DNA from: JAXLRU01 sp046330935
GTDB taxonomy: Bacteria; Actinomycetota; Actinomycetes; Actinomycetales; Kineosporiaceae
Direction: 5' to 3'
Assembly (NCBI GenBank): GCA_046330935.1
Contig: JAXLRU010000002.1
Coordinates: forward strand, 806,001 to 870,000
DNA length: 64,000 bases
Below the pieces are notes generated by a model that did no database searches, had not been told where the DNA came from, and saw nothing but the letters and a program-made list of their open reading frames with translations. Of this stretch, positions 33,725 through 42,004 are shown piece after piece. A program made the position numbers and the translations under genes. The first letter of the stretch is position 1. Each line of letters opens with the position of its first letter.

Positions 33725-33968
33725 AGCACCAGCATGCGCCCGTTGGCTGAACCGCGCAAGACGAGAGTCTTCGACGGCTCGGCTACGCCGTACCGGCGCA
33801 CCCGACGCCGAAGCTCGCCCGGGGGCACGTCGCCCGCATAGCTCCGGTGCCGAGCCCCTTCGCCCCGCCGACAGTGTCGAGGCGCCACCCGGGCGGGACG
33901 CCGGCCGCCCACCGGTCCCCCTCGAGTCCTTGCTGACGCTCGGGCACTCGGCACCCGCCCATCGCCCG

Positions 33969-34799
33969 TCAGCGCAGGCGCGCGAACATCCCGAACCGCC
34001 CGGTGGGGGCTTCGAGGCGGTGGCTGAAGAAGGGCGTCTGGGGGCCGGTGGCGACCTCGCCGCCGTGCACGGACGCCCAGGGCACGCCGACCTCGGTGAG
34101 GATGCGGCGGTTGGCGGCGGCGAGGTCGAACATCCAGTGCCCCTCGCGCCCGGGCGAGGGCCGCAGCAAGGGGGACGACCCGCCGGTGAGCGGGGGACGC
34201 CCCGCGGTGCCGCCGAAGCAGTCGAGCGCGGCCTCGGCGACCTCGGGGCCCACCTCGTAGTCGTCGGTGGCGATGCAGGGGCCGAGGACGGCGGTCATGC
34301 GCTCGGGCCGCGCACCGAGGGCGGCCATGGCCTCGACGGTCGCCTCGGCGACCCGGGCGAGCGTGCCGCGCCAGCCGGCGTGGGCGATGCCGAGGACGCC
34401 GGCGTCGGGGTCGAGCAGGGCGATCGGCAGGCAGTCGGCGACGAGGACGCCGATCAGGACGCCGGGGTCGGAGGTCACCAGGGCGTCGACGCCGGGGATC
34501 GCGGACTCGGAGTCGACGGCCCCGCGCCCGGCGTGGGTGGAGTCGACGACGGCGACGCTGCGCCCGTGCACCTGCTCCCCGAGGACCAGCCGGTCGGACG
34601 CCGTCCCGAGGGCGGCGAGGACGCGGCGCCGGTTCTCGCGCACCCGCTCGGGGTCGTCGCCGACGCGCAGGCCGAGGTTGAGGCTCGTCCAGTCGCCGGT
34701 GGAGGTGCCGCCGTCCCGGGTCGAGACCGCGACCTCCGCGGGCTGGCCCGCCCAGGCGGCGGGTCGCATGAGGGAGACGCGAGTCGTCGTGGTGGACAC
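33969..34799 (-). CDS. pgeF: peptidoglycan editing factor PgeF (YfiH/laccase-domain family)
   Basis: 276 residues from GTG 34799. Family motifs: TSLNLGLRVGDDPERVRENRRRV near residue 38, LGEQVHG near 72, VADCLPIALLD with the metal-binding Cys near 120, GIAHAGWRGTL with its His near 136, and GPCI near 172. YfiH-type proteins are metal-dependent multi-ring purine/peptidoglycan-precursor hydrolases acting in the cytoplasm, limiting misincorporated L-Ser in UDP-MurNAc. It is usually beside ftsZ; here it stands alone in the cellulase island. Confidence 0.88.
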   Translation of the reverse strand: MSTTTTRVSLMRPAAWAGQPAEVAVSTRDGGTSTGDWTSLNLGLRVGDDPERVRENRRRVLAALGTASDRLVLGEQVHGRSVAVVDSTHAGRGAVDSESAIPGVDALVTSDPGVLIGVLVADCLPIALLDPDAGVLGIAHAGWRGTLARVAEATVEAMAALGARPERMTAVLGPCIATDDYEVGPEVAEAALDCFGGTAGRPPLTGGSSPLLRPSPGREGHWMFDLAAANRRILTEVGVPWASVHGGEVATGPQTPFFSHRLEAPTGRFGMFARLR

Positions 34800-35231
34800 G
34801 TCGAGTGACTCTATCCACCCCGACCCGCCTCGCCCCGCGTCTGTGCGGCGGCGCGGCGCGATGTGTCAGGTCGAGGAAGCCCGAGCGTGTGCGCATACCG
34901 GCGTCACTCGGCGGAGTGCCTCGGCACCGATAACAGGAAACGGCGATCACGATGTGTGACGGAACGGCGGCTGGGCCGACCGGACCCGGCACCACCCGCG
35001 CGCCGCTCACCGCCGACTACTTTCGCGGTTAAGTACAGGTCTGGCAGAATCCCGGCCGGACCGGCGTCGCTCCCTGCCACCCCTGCCCGGAGAGGCGGCC
35101 CGGCGGCGGTCCGTCGACCCGTGGCGTCACCCAGTGTGACGTCGCGTGCCGTTCCGATGTCATCGCCCGCCGTCGCGCCCGGCGCCGGCGGCCGAACCGC
35201 GGTGACCTGCCGCGCCAGAGGGAGAACTCCG
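34800..35231. other. upstream region of the CE3-GH5 gene
   Basis: 432 bp without a supported gene; an open frame from 34863 continues into the coding sequence but precedes the signal peptide and looks non-coding. It holds the CGATGTCATCG motif (35155-35165), 67 bp before the start codon. No clear promoter boxes were seen. Confidence 0.35.
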
Positions 35232-37451
35232 ATGTCCCGCAGAACCCCGTGGAAGGCGACGCTCACCGCGTTGCTCCTGGGTGCCTCCGCGCTCGTGGCG
35301 GCCCCGGCCGTCCTCGCGCCGAGCGCCCAGGCCGCCCCCGTCAAGATCATGGCCCTCGGCGACTCGATCACCGGCTCACCCGGCTGCTGGCGGGCACTGC
35401 TCTGGCAGAAGCTCACCCAGTCCGGGTACACGAACATCGACTTCGTGGGCACCCAGATCGGCCAGGGCTGCGGCTTCGCCTACGACGGCGAGAACGAGGG
35501 CCACGGCGGCGAGCTCGTCACCAACGTGGCCGACCAGAACCTCATGCCGGCCCGCCTGGCGACCACGAACCCCGACGTCGTCCTCATGCACTTCGCGACG
35601 AACGACGTGTGGAGCGCACGTACCAACGACCAGATCTTCGCCGCCTGGACGAAGATCGTCGGCCAGATGCGCGAGAACAACCCCCGGGTGAAGGTCCTCG
35701 TCGCCAAGATCATCCCCGTCGCGCCCGCGGCCTGCCCCGAGTGCCCCGCCCGCACCGTGACGCTCAACAACGCGATCCCCGCGTGGGCGGCGGGCCTGAG
35801 CACCACGTCGTCGCCGATCACGGTCGTCGACCAGTGGACCGGCTGGAACCCGACCACGGACACCGGCGACGGCGTCCACCCCAACGACGCCGGCATCGTC
35901 AAGATGGCGGAGCGCTGGTACCCGGCGGTGGTGTCGGCCCTCGGCGGCACGACGCCGACGACGAGTACGACCGTGCCCACGGGCACCGCGAAGCCGACGA
36001 CGACGAGCACGACCAAGCCGGCGGCCGACGGCAAGGGCTTCTTCGTCAAGGGCGGCAGGCTGTACGAGTCGAACGGCTCGGAGTTCGTGATCAGCGGGAT
36101 CAACCACGCGCACGTCTGGTACGCCTCGCAGACGTCGTCGTTCGCGGCGATCAAGGCGGCGGGCGCCAACACCGTGCGCGTCGTCCTGGGTGGCGGGCGG
36201 TGGGGTCCCAGCAGCGTCGCCGACGTGAAGAACGTCGTCAGCCTGTGCAAGGCGAACAAGCTGATCTGCGTGCTGGAGAACCACGACACCACCGGCTACC
36301 AGGAGCAGTCCGGGTCGACCAGCCTGGACGCCGCCGCGACGTACTGGATCAGCATCGCCGACGCCCTCAAGGGCGAGGAGAAGTACGTCATCGTCAACAT
36401 CGGCAACGAGCCGTGGGGCAACACCGGCTACACGGGCTGGACCGCCGACACCCAGGCCGCGATCAAGAAGCTGCGCGCGGCCGGGTTCACGCACACCCTG
36501 ATGGTCGACGCCCCGAACTGGGGTCAGGACTGGGCCGGGACGATGAAGGACAACGCCCCCGCCGTGTTCGCCGCCGACCCGCTGGCCAACACCGTGTTCA
36601 GCATCCACATGTACGGCGTCTACAACAGCGCGGACAAGGTGACGAGCTACCTCGACTCGTTCGTCTCCCGCGGTCTGCCGATCCTGGTGGGCGAGTTCGG
36701 GAACATGCACTCCGACGGTGACCCCGACGAGGACACGATCATGGCCTACACCCGGGCGAAGGGTCTGGGAATGATGGGCTGGTCGTGGTCGGGCAACGGC
36801 GGTGGCGTCGAATACCTCGACATGGTCACGGGCTTCAACCCCGCTCAGCTGACGACGTGGGGCCAGCGGTTCATCAACGGCACCGACGGCTTGAAGGCCC
36901 GCGGGGTCAAGGAGGCCACCGTCTACTCCGGCGTGGTCACCACCCCGCCGACGACGACCACCCCGCCGGTGTCCACCACCACCCCGCCCGTGTCCACCAC
37001 CACGACGAAGCCGACGACCACGAAGCCCACGACGTCGTGCAAGGGCAAGACCTGCACCACGAAGAAGCCCGTCAAGACCAAGACCGTCAAGAAGTGCAAG
37101 ACGGGTAAGAACGGCAAGAAGACCTGCAAGACCATCACCCGCAAGGCGGCCGTGGCCGCGCTGACGGGCGAGGACACCGCCGCGCTCTACGGCAGCCCCG
37201 TCTGCTCGGTGACCTACCGCGGCACCGGCGCCTGGGACGGCGGGTTCTCCGCGCAGGTGACGGTGACCAGCTCGGTCGCCACGCTCGTCCCGGTGCGGTG
37301 GACGCTCACCTACCCCGACGGCGTCGCCGTCACCCAGGTGATCGGCGACCGCGCCGCCGCCTCCGGCGACGGCGCGAGCGGCACCGGCACCGGTTCCGTG
37401 GTCGTCACGGCCACCGGCGATGCGGTGACGCCGACCGCCACCTGCGGCTGA
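35232..37451 (+). CDS. secreted bifunctional CE3 esterase - GH5 mannanase/cellulase with CBM2-like end
   Basis: 739 residues from ATG 35232, after GAGGGAGAACTCCG. Signal peptide 1-35 (LLLGASALVAAPAVLAPSAQA). SGNH/CE3 domain about 36-240: GDSIT with the catalytic Ser, TNDVW block III and DGVHPNDAG with the Asp/His pair. After a Thr linker comes a GH5 domain about 265-570: NIGNEPWG (acid/base Glu) and ILVGEFGN (nucleophile Glu); SGINHAHVWY and GMMGWSWSGN suggest subfamily 8 (mannanases). A PT-rich linker, Lys/Cys stretch (SCKGKTCTTKK) and CBM2-like domain end it. It would deacetylate and cut acetylated mannan outside the cell. Substrate of each module is inferred from family. Confidence 0.85.
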   Translation: MSRRTPWKATLTALLLGASALVAAPAVLAPSAQAAPVKIMALGDSITGSPGCWRALLWQKLTQSGYTNIDFVGTQIGQGCGFAYDGENEGHGGELVTNVADQNLMPARLATTNPDVVLMHFATNDVWSARTNDQIFAAWTKIVGQMRENNPRVKVLVAKIIPVAPAACPECPARTVTLNNAIPAWAAGLSTTSSPITVVDQWTGWNPTTDTGDGVHPNDAGIVKMAERWYPAVVSALGGTTPTTSTTVPTGTAKPTTTSTTKPAADGKGFFVKGGRLYESNGSEFVISGINHAHVWYASQTSSFAAIKAAGANTVRVVLGGGRWGPSSVADVKNVVSLCKANKLICVLENHDTTGYQEQSGSTSLDAAATYWISIADALKGEEKYVIVNIGNEPWGNTGYTGWTADTQAAIKKLRAAGFTHTLMVDAPNWGQDWAGTMKDNAPAVFAADPLANTVFSIHMYGVYNSADKVTSYLDSFVSRGLPILVGEFGNMHSDGDPDEDTIMAYTRAKGLGMMGWSWSGNGGGVEYLDMVTGFNPAQLTTWGQRFINGTDGLKARGVKEATVYSGVVTTPPTTTTPPVSTTTPPVSTTTTKPTTTKPTTSCKGKTCTTKKPVKTKTVKKCKTGKNGKKTCKTITRKAAVAALTGEDTAALYGSPVCSVTYRGTGAWDGGFSAQVTVTSSVATLVPVRWTLTYPDGVAVTQVIGDRAAASGDGASGTGTGSVVVTATGDAVTPTATCG

Positions 37452-37613
37452 CAGCCACGCCGGCCCGCCGAGCACCACCACCCCGGCACCGCACGGGCCC
37501 GGGCCTTCCCGCGCCCTGAGCCGCCGCGAATCGGGGCTCCCCGACTCGACGCGCCCGACGTCCCCCTGAGGCCTCGGCGCGCCGCACGGGGAACCCGACC
37601 TCTTTCTGAGATG

Positions 37614-37631
37614 TGTCACGCCAGCGTGACA
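37614..37631. promoter_or_regulatory. 18-bp palindromic operator candidate
   Basis: TGTCACGC and GCGTGACA are perfect 8-bp arms around a 2-bp centre, in the 469-bp gap before the GGDEF-EAL gene. An AT-richer stretch (AATTTCTGGAAAG) follows. The regulator is unknown. The rest of the gap holds only the 9-bp repeats listed separately. Confidence 0.45.
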
Positions 37632-37862
37632 ATTTCTGGAAAGAGTTCGGCCTCGGGACGCGCCCTGGCCGGGGTGTCGCGCGCGGACCCACGAACGGCG
37701 ACTCCCGCATTGCGCCGGACGAGCACCCGTGCCGCCGGACGGGCGGCGCGTGCGCCCGTCCTCAAGGTCTTTTCCGTGGGGACCGATCTCTGATCCGGGC
37801 CACGGTGTCGGCCCGACTCGAAACTCCCAGGTCGACCGGCGGCGCACCCCCGCGCGACCAGC

Positions 37863-37907
37863 GACGGACACGACCGACACCACGGACACGACGGACACGA
37901 CGGACGC
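37863..37907. repeat. five 9-bp tandem repeats before the GGDEF-EAL start
   Basis: Near-identical units of GACGGACAC run from 37863 to 37907, ending 13 bp before the chosen GTG start. If translation began upstream they would encode a Thr-Asp-Thr repeat; the ribosome site at 37911 argues against that. Confidence 0.7.
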
Positions 37908-37920
37908 GGCGGAGGTGGCA

Positions 37921-39708
37921 GTGGGCGAGATGCTGGACGCCGTCCTGTCGTCCCTGTCCGCCCACGTGGCCGTCCTCGACGGCGACGGCGTGATCGTGGC
38001 CGCCAACGCGCCCTGGATCGACTTCGACGCCACCCGGCAGAGCGTGCTCGGGGACTCCTCGACCCGCCGCGTCGACCCGCTCGTACCGGGCGCCAACTAC
38101 CTGTTCGTGTGCCGGGCGGCGGCCGAGTCGGGGCAGCCGGGCGCGCAGGCGGCCGGGGAGATCGCCCACGGGGTCGCCGAGGTGCTCGCGGGCCGCCTGC
38201 CCCAGTTCAGCAAGCAGTTCCCCTACCGCGGGCCCGACGGCGAGCAGCTGTGGTTCGAGCTGACCGTGGTGACGCTCACGGACCGTCCCGGCGCGATCGT
38301 GACCCGCGCGGACGTCACCGCCCGCACCCTCACGATCGAGGCGCTCGCCCACCAGGCCAGTCACGACCCGCTGACGGGCCTGCCCAACCGCACGGGCCTG
38401 CGCGAGCGGCTGCACACGCTCGTCCCGGGCGCCGACTCCGGCCCCCGGGCATGCCTGCTCTTCATCGACCTCGACGGGTTCAAGGCGGTCAACGACGGCC
38501 TGGGCCACGGTGCGGGCGACGACGTGCTGGTCGAGGCGTCGCGGCGGCTGCGCGAGGCTGCCGGGCGGGGGCCGGTGATCGGCCGGCTGGGTGGCGACGA
38601 GTTCGCCGTCCTGCTGCCCTCGGTGCAGCCCGAGGTGGGCGTGGCGGCCGCGGCGCGGATCGTCGAGGCGTTCACGGAACCCTTCGACGTCGCGGGCCTG
38701 CGCCTGACCGTGACGGCGAGCGTGGGCGTCGCCGTCGCCGACGCCGCCCACCAGGCCCCGGCGGACCTGATGCGCGACGCCGATGCCGCGATGTACCGCG
38801 CGAAGGAGGGCGGGCGCTCGCGGTACGCGGTGTTCGACAGCGAGCTGCGCGACGGCGCGATGCGGCGGCTGCAGGTGCTCGACCGCCTGCGCCAGGCACT
38901 CGCCGCCCCCGACGACTTCGGCCTCTCCCTCGCCTACCAGCCGCTGGTGACGATGGCCGACCGGAGCCTGTGCGGCGTCGAGGCCCTGTCGCGCTGGCTC
39001 GACCCGGTGCTCGGGAGGGTCACCCCGCCCGAGTTCATCGGGGTCGCCGAGGACTCCGGCCTGATCGTGAAGGTGGGCACCTGGGCGCTGACCCGGGCGT
39101 GCTCGCAGGTGCGCGAGCAGGAGGGCCTCAGCCTCAGCGTCAACGTCTCGCCCCGCCAGCTCGCCGACGCGCGCATCCTCACCGTCGTCGACGAGGCGTT
39201 GCGCGACTCCGGGCTGCCGCCGCAGCGCTTGTGCCTGGAGATCACCGAGAGCGCGGTCATGGCCGACCTCGACACGGCCGTCGCCCGCCTGTCGCGGCTG
39301 CGCGACCGGGGCGTGCACATCGCCCTCGACGACTTCGGCACCGGCTGGTCGAGCCTGGGGCAGCTGCGCCGCCTGCCGGTGGACAAGCTGAAGGTGGACC
39401 GCGTCTTCGTCGACGCGCTGGGCCGCGACGACTCCTCCACCGCCGTCGTAACCGCCATCGTGGCGCTGGCGCAAGGTTTGGGGATGTCGGTCACGGCAGA
39501 GGGGGTCGAGACCGAGGACCAGTACTCCCGGCTACGCGACCTCGGCGTCGACGACGCGCAGGGATACCTGCTCGGGCGTCCCGGCTCGCTGGAGGACCTC
39601 GCCACCGCCCCTGTCACTCAGCCCGCCGACGCCCCCGCTGCGCCGTCCGGCGTGCCCGCCCAGCGACGCGACGTCGTGACGGGACCTTCGCACCTGCCCG
39701 GGCACTGA
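37921..39708 (+). CDS. PAS-GGDEF-EAL cyclic-di-GMP enzyme
   Basis: 595 residues from GTG 37921, 6 nt after GGAGG. A PAS-like sensor (about 1-135; VLDGDGVIVAANAPW) is followed by a GGDEF domain with intact active site (RLGGDEFAVLL, about 222-232) and SHDPLTGLPNR. An EAL domain then has the key residues preserved: GVEALSRW (about 352), LCLEITESAVM, ALDDFGTGWSS, and VTAEGVET. Both cyclase and phosphodiesterase activities are therefore possible. It is cytoplasmic with no membrane segment. The PAS ligand is unknown. Confidence 0.9.
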   Translation: MGEMLDAVLSSLSAHVAVLDGDGVIVAANAPWIDFDATRQSVLGDSSTRRVDPLVPGANYLFVCRAAAESGQPGAQAAGEIAHGVAEVLAGRLPQFSKQFPYRGPDGEQLWFELTVVTLTDRPGAIVTRADVTARTLTIEALAHQASHDPLTGLPNRTGLRERLHTLVPGADSGPRACLLFIDLDGFKAVNDGLGHGAGDDVLVEASRRLREAAGRGPVIGRLGGDEFAVLLPSVQPEVGVAAAARIVEAFTEPFDVAGLRLTVTASVGVAVADAAHQAPADLMRDADAAMYRAKEGGRSRYAVFDSELRDGAMRRLQVLDRLRQALAAPDDFGLSLAYQPLVTMADRSLCGVEALSRWLDPVLGRVTPPEFIGVAEDSGLIVKVGTWALTRACSQVREQEGLSLSVNVSPRQLADARILTVVDEALRDSGLPPQRLCLEITESAVMADLDTAVARLSRLRDRGVHIALDDFGTGWSSLGQLRRLPVDKLKVDRVFVDALGRDDSSTAVVTAIVALAQGLGMSVTAEGVETEDQYSRLRDLGVDDAQGYLLGRPGSLEDLATAPVTQPADAPAAPSGVPAQRRDVVTGPSHLPGH

Positions 39709-39758
39709 ACCGGATCGCCAGCATCGGGGACGACCCGTCGTCCAGCGCAGGAGAGCCG

Positions 39759-40226
39759 ATGCCCAGCCGTGCCGCCATCGAGGCGTTCCTGGAGCGCCGC
39801 AGCGTCGCGATCGTGGGGGTCTCCCGCAACCCGCAGGACTTCACGCGCTCCGTCCACCGCGCCTTCCGCGAGGCCGGGTACCGGGTCTCTGCGGTCAACG
39901 CGCAGGCCGGCGAGGACGACACCGTCGACGGTGACCCCCTCGTGCGGACCCTCGGGCTCGTGGACCAGCCCGTCGACGCCGTCCTCGTGATGGTGCCGCC
40001 CGCCGCCTCCGCCGCAGTCGTGCAGGAGGCGCTCGACCGTGGCGTCCGGCACGTGTGGCTGCACCGCGGCGCGGGCCTCGGCTCGGTGAGCGACGAGGCG
40101 GTCGCCGTCGCCCGCCGCGGTGGGGCGGAGGTCGTCGACGGCGCGTGCCCGCTGATGTTCCTTGGCGAGCCCGGCCTGGTGCACCGCGTGCACCGCTTCC
40201 TGATCCGCGGTCGGCTCACGGCGTGA
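39759..40226 (+). CDS. CoA-binding domain protein
   Basis: 155 residues from ATG 39759 with CAGGAGAGCC upstream. A Rossmann-like CoA_binding_2 domain covers the protein: RRSVAIVGVSRNPQDF at the start (GVSxxP nucleotide loop), YRVSAVNAQA, VDAVLVMVPP, and HVWLHRGAGLGSVSDEAVAVA with VVDGACPLMFL near the end. Family members (YccU type) bind CoA, but their role is unclear. It stands alone, downstream of the GGDEF-EAL gene. Confidence 0.85.
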   Translation: MPSRAAIEAFLERRSVAIVGVSRNPQDFTRSVHRAFREAGYRVSAVNAQAGEDDTVDGDPLVRTLGLVDQPVDAVLVMVPPAASAAVVQEALDRGVRHVWLHRGAGLGSVSDEAVAVARRGGAEVVDGACPLMFLGEPGLVHRVHRFLIRGRLTA

Positions 40227-40334
40227 TGGCGTGCGCATGAGCGACCCCCGCACCGGTTAGAGGATCAGTGGGACGGGACCGCCGTCCCTCGCTCCGGCGC
40301 GGCCGGGACGAGCCTCGCGCCCCGCGGAGGACCC

Positions 40335-40958
40335 GTGCGTCTACGCCTCAAGCCCCGTGACACCGCCTTCTTCGACCTCTTCGAGGCCGCCGGCGCCAAC
40401 CTCGTCACCGGCGCGGGCCTGCTGCAGGACCTCGTGGCCGCCCCCGCGGCGGAGCGCGCCGGGGTGGCCGCCGCCCTGCGCGACGCCGAACACGCGAGCG
40501 ACGAGATCACCCACCAGCTGCTGCGCAAGCTCAACACCACGTTCGTGACGCCGTTCGACCGCGAGGACATCTACGCCCTGGCCTCGGCGGTCGACGACTG
40601 CATGGACGCGATGGAGGAGGCCGCCGACACGATCGTCCTGTACCGGATGGCCGACGCGTTGCCGCCGGCCGTCGCGGAGCAGGCGTCGATCGTGCGCATG
40701 CAGGCCGAGATCACCTCACAGGTGTTGCCCCTGCTGCGCACGCTCGGCGACGTGCAGCCCCTGCTGGTGGAGGTGAACCGCCTGGAGAACCTCGCCGACC
40801 AGGTCTTCCGCGGAGGCCTCGCCGACCTGTTCGAGGGCGCCGCCGACGCCGTCCTCGTCATCAAGATCAAGGACGTGCTGATGGCGATGGAGGCCGCCGC
40901 CGACGCGTTCGAGGCCGCCTCGAACCGGGTCGAGACGATCGTCCTCAAGGAGTCGTGA
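40335..40958 (+). CDS. DUF47/PhoU-like regulator of the Pit phosphate transporter
   Basis: 207 residues from GTG 40335. The all-helical TIGR00153/DUF47 pattern is clear: FFDLFEAAGANLVTGAGLL, EHASDEITHQLLRKLNTTFVTPFDREDIYALASAVDDCMDAMEEAADTI and a C-terminal IKIKDVLMAMEAAADAFEAASNRVETIVLK. Such proteins resemble PhoU and accompany Pit permeases, whose activity they are thought to modulate. It overlaps the transporter gene by 4 bp (GTGA). Confidence 0.9.
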   Translation: MRLRLKPRDTAFFDLFEAAGANLVTGAGLLQDLVAAPAAERAGVAAALRDAEHASDEITHQLLRKLNTTFVTPFDREDIYALASAVDDCMDAMEEAADTIVLYRMADALPPAVAEQASIVRMQAEITSQVLPLLRTLGDVQPLLVEVNRLENLADQVFRGGLADLFEGAADAVLVIKIKDVLMAMEAAADAFEAASNRVETIVLKES

Positions 40959-41962
40959 CCGTGTCGGCGACCCTCGCCCTCGTCGTCCTGGTCGTCGTCG
41001 TCGCCCTGGCGTTCGACTACACCAACGGCTTCCACGACGCCGCCAACGCGATCGCGACGTCCGTGTCGACCCGCGCCCTCGGCCCCCGCACCGCGCTCGT
41101 GATGGCCGCGGTGTGCAACCTCGTCGGCGCGCTGCTCGGCACCGAGGTGGCCAAGACCATCGGCAGCGGCATCGTGACCGTCCCCACCGGCACCCACGGG
41201 CTCGTCGTCGTCCTCGCCGGGTTGCTCGGGGCGATCGTGTGGAACCTCCTGACCTGGTGGTTCGGGCTGCCCTCGTCGTCCTCGCACGCCCTCATCGGCG
41301 GGCTCGCGGGGGCGGGGCTGGCGTCCTCGGCCACCGTGCACTGGTCGGTCATCTTCGACAAGGTCGTCATCCCGATGGTGGCCTCGCCGCTGGTCGGGTT
41401 CGTCCTCGCCTACCTGCTGATGATCGCGATCCTGTGGGCCTTCCGGCGGGCCAACGCCCACCGCGTCACCCGCCGGTTCCGGATCGCCCAGACCGTGTCC
41501 GCCGCCGCCATGGCACTCGGCCACGGCCTGCAGGACGCGCAGAAGACGATGGGCGTGATCGTCCTCGCGCTGGTCGCCGGGGGGTACCACGACGGCGACG
41601 ACATCCCGCTGTGGGTGACGCTCGCGGCCGCGACGGCGATCAGCCTCGGCACCTACAGCGGCGGCTGGCGGATCATGCGGACGCTCGGCCGTCGCGTCAT
41701 CGAGCTCGACCCGCCCCGCGGGTTCGCGGCCGAGACCGTCGCGGCGTCCGTCCTGTACGTCACGGCCTACTGGCTGCACTCGCCGATCTCGACCACCCAC
41801 ACGATCACCTCGGCGATCATGGGCGTCGGCTCCACGCGGCGGGTCTCGGCCGTGCGCTGGGGCGTGGCGGGCAACGTCGTCATGGCGTGGGTGTTCACCA
41901 TCCCCGCCGCCGCGCTGGTCGCCGCCGCCGGGTACGGGCTCGTCCACCTCGTGCTGGAGTGA
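40955..41962 (+). CDS. pit: low-affinity inorganic phosphate transporter (PiT family)
   Basis: 335 residues from GTG 40955. About ten hydrophobic segments with the two PiT signature repeats: FDYTNGFHDAANAIATSVSTRAL near residue 15 and the C-terminal SPISTTHTITSAIMGVG near 275; SSSHALIGGL near 110 and GHGLQDAQKTMGVI near 190 are also diagnostic. It couples phosphate (as metal-phosphate) uptake to protons across the cytoplasmic membrane. Translationally coupled to the DUF47 gene upstream. Confidence 0.93.
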   Translation: MTVSATLALVVLVVVVALAFDYTNGFHDAANAIATSVSTRALGPRTALVMAAVCNLVGALLGTEVAKTIGSGIVTVPTGTHGLVVVLAGLLGAIVWNLLTWWFGLPSSSSHALIGGLAGAGLASSATVHWSVIFDKVVIPMVASPLVGFVLAYLLMIAILWAFRRANAHRVTRRFRIAQTVSAAAMALGHGLQDAQKTMGVIVLALVAGGYHDGDDIPLWVTLAAATAISLGTYSGGWRIMRTLGRRVIELDPPRGFAAETVAASVLYVTAYWLHSPISTTHTITSAIMGVGSTRRVSAVRWGVAGNVVMAWVFTIPAAALVAAAGYGLVHLVLE

Positions 41963-42004
41963 GCCCGGGCGGGCAGCGCCGGACGCCGTCCGGGGCAGGG
42001 CATC

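Noticed and set aside
33613..33968. A small minus-strand gene downstream of pgeF (peptide with GVSPVAH)
   Set aside because: The frame crosses the two conserved-loop hairpins and has no ribosome site or family pattern; the structured RNA explanation fits better.
34863..35231. N-terminal extension of the CE3-GH5 protein
   Set aside because: An upstream start is open, but the signal peptide begins at 35232 behind GAGGGAGAACTCCG, and the extension has no recognisable sequence.
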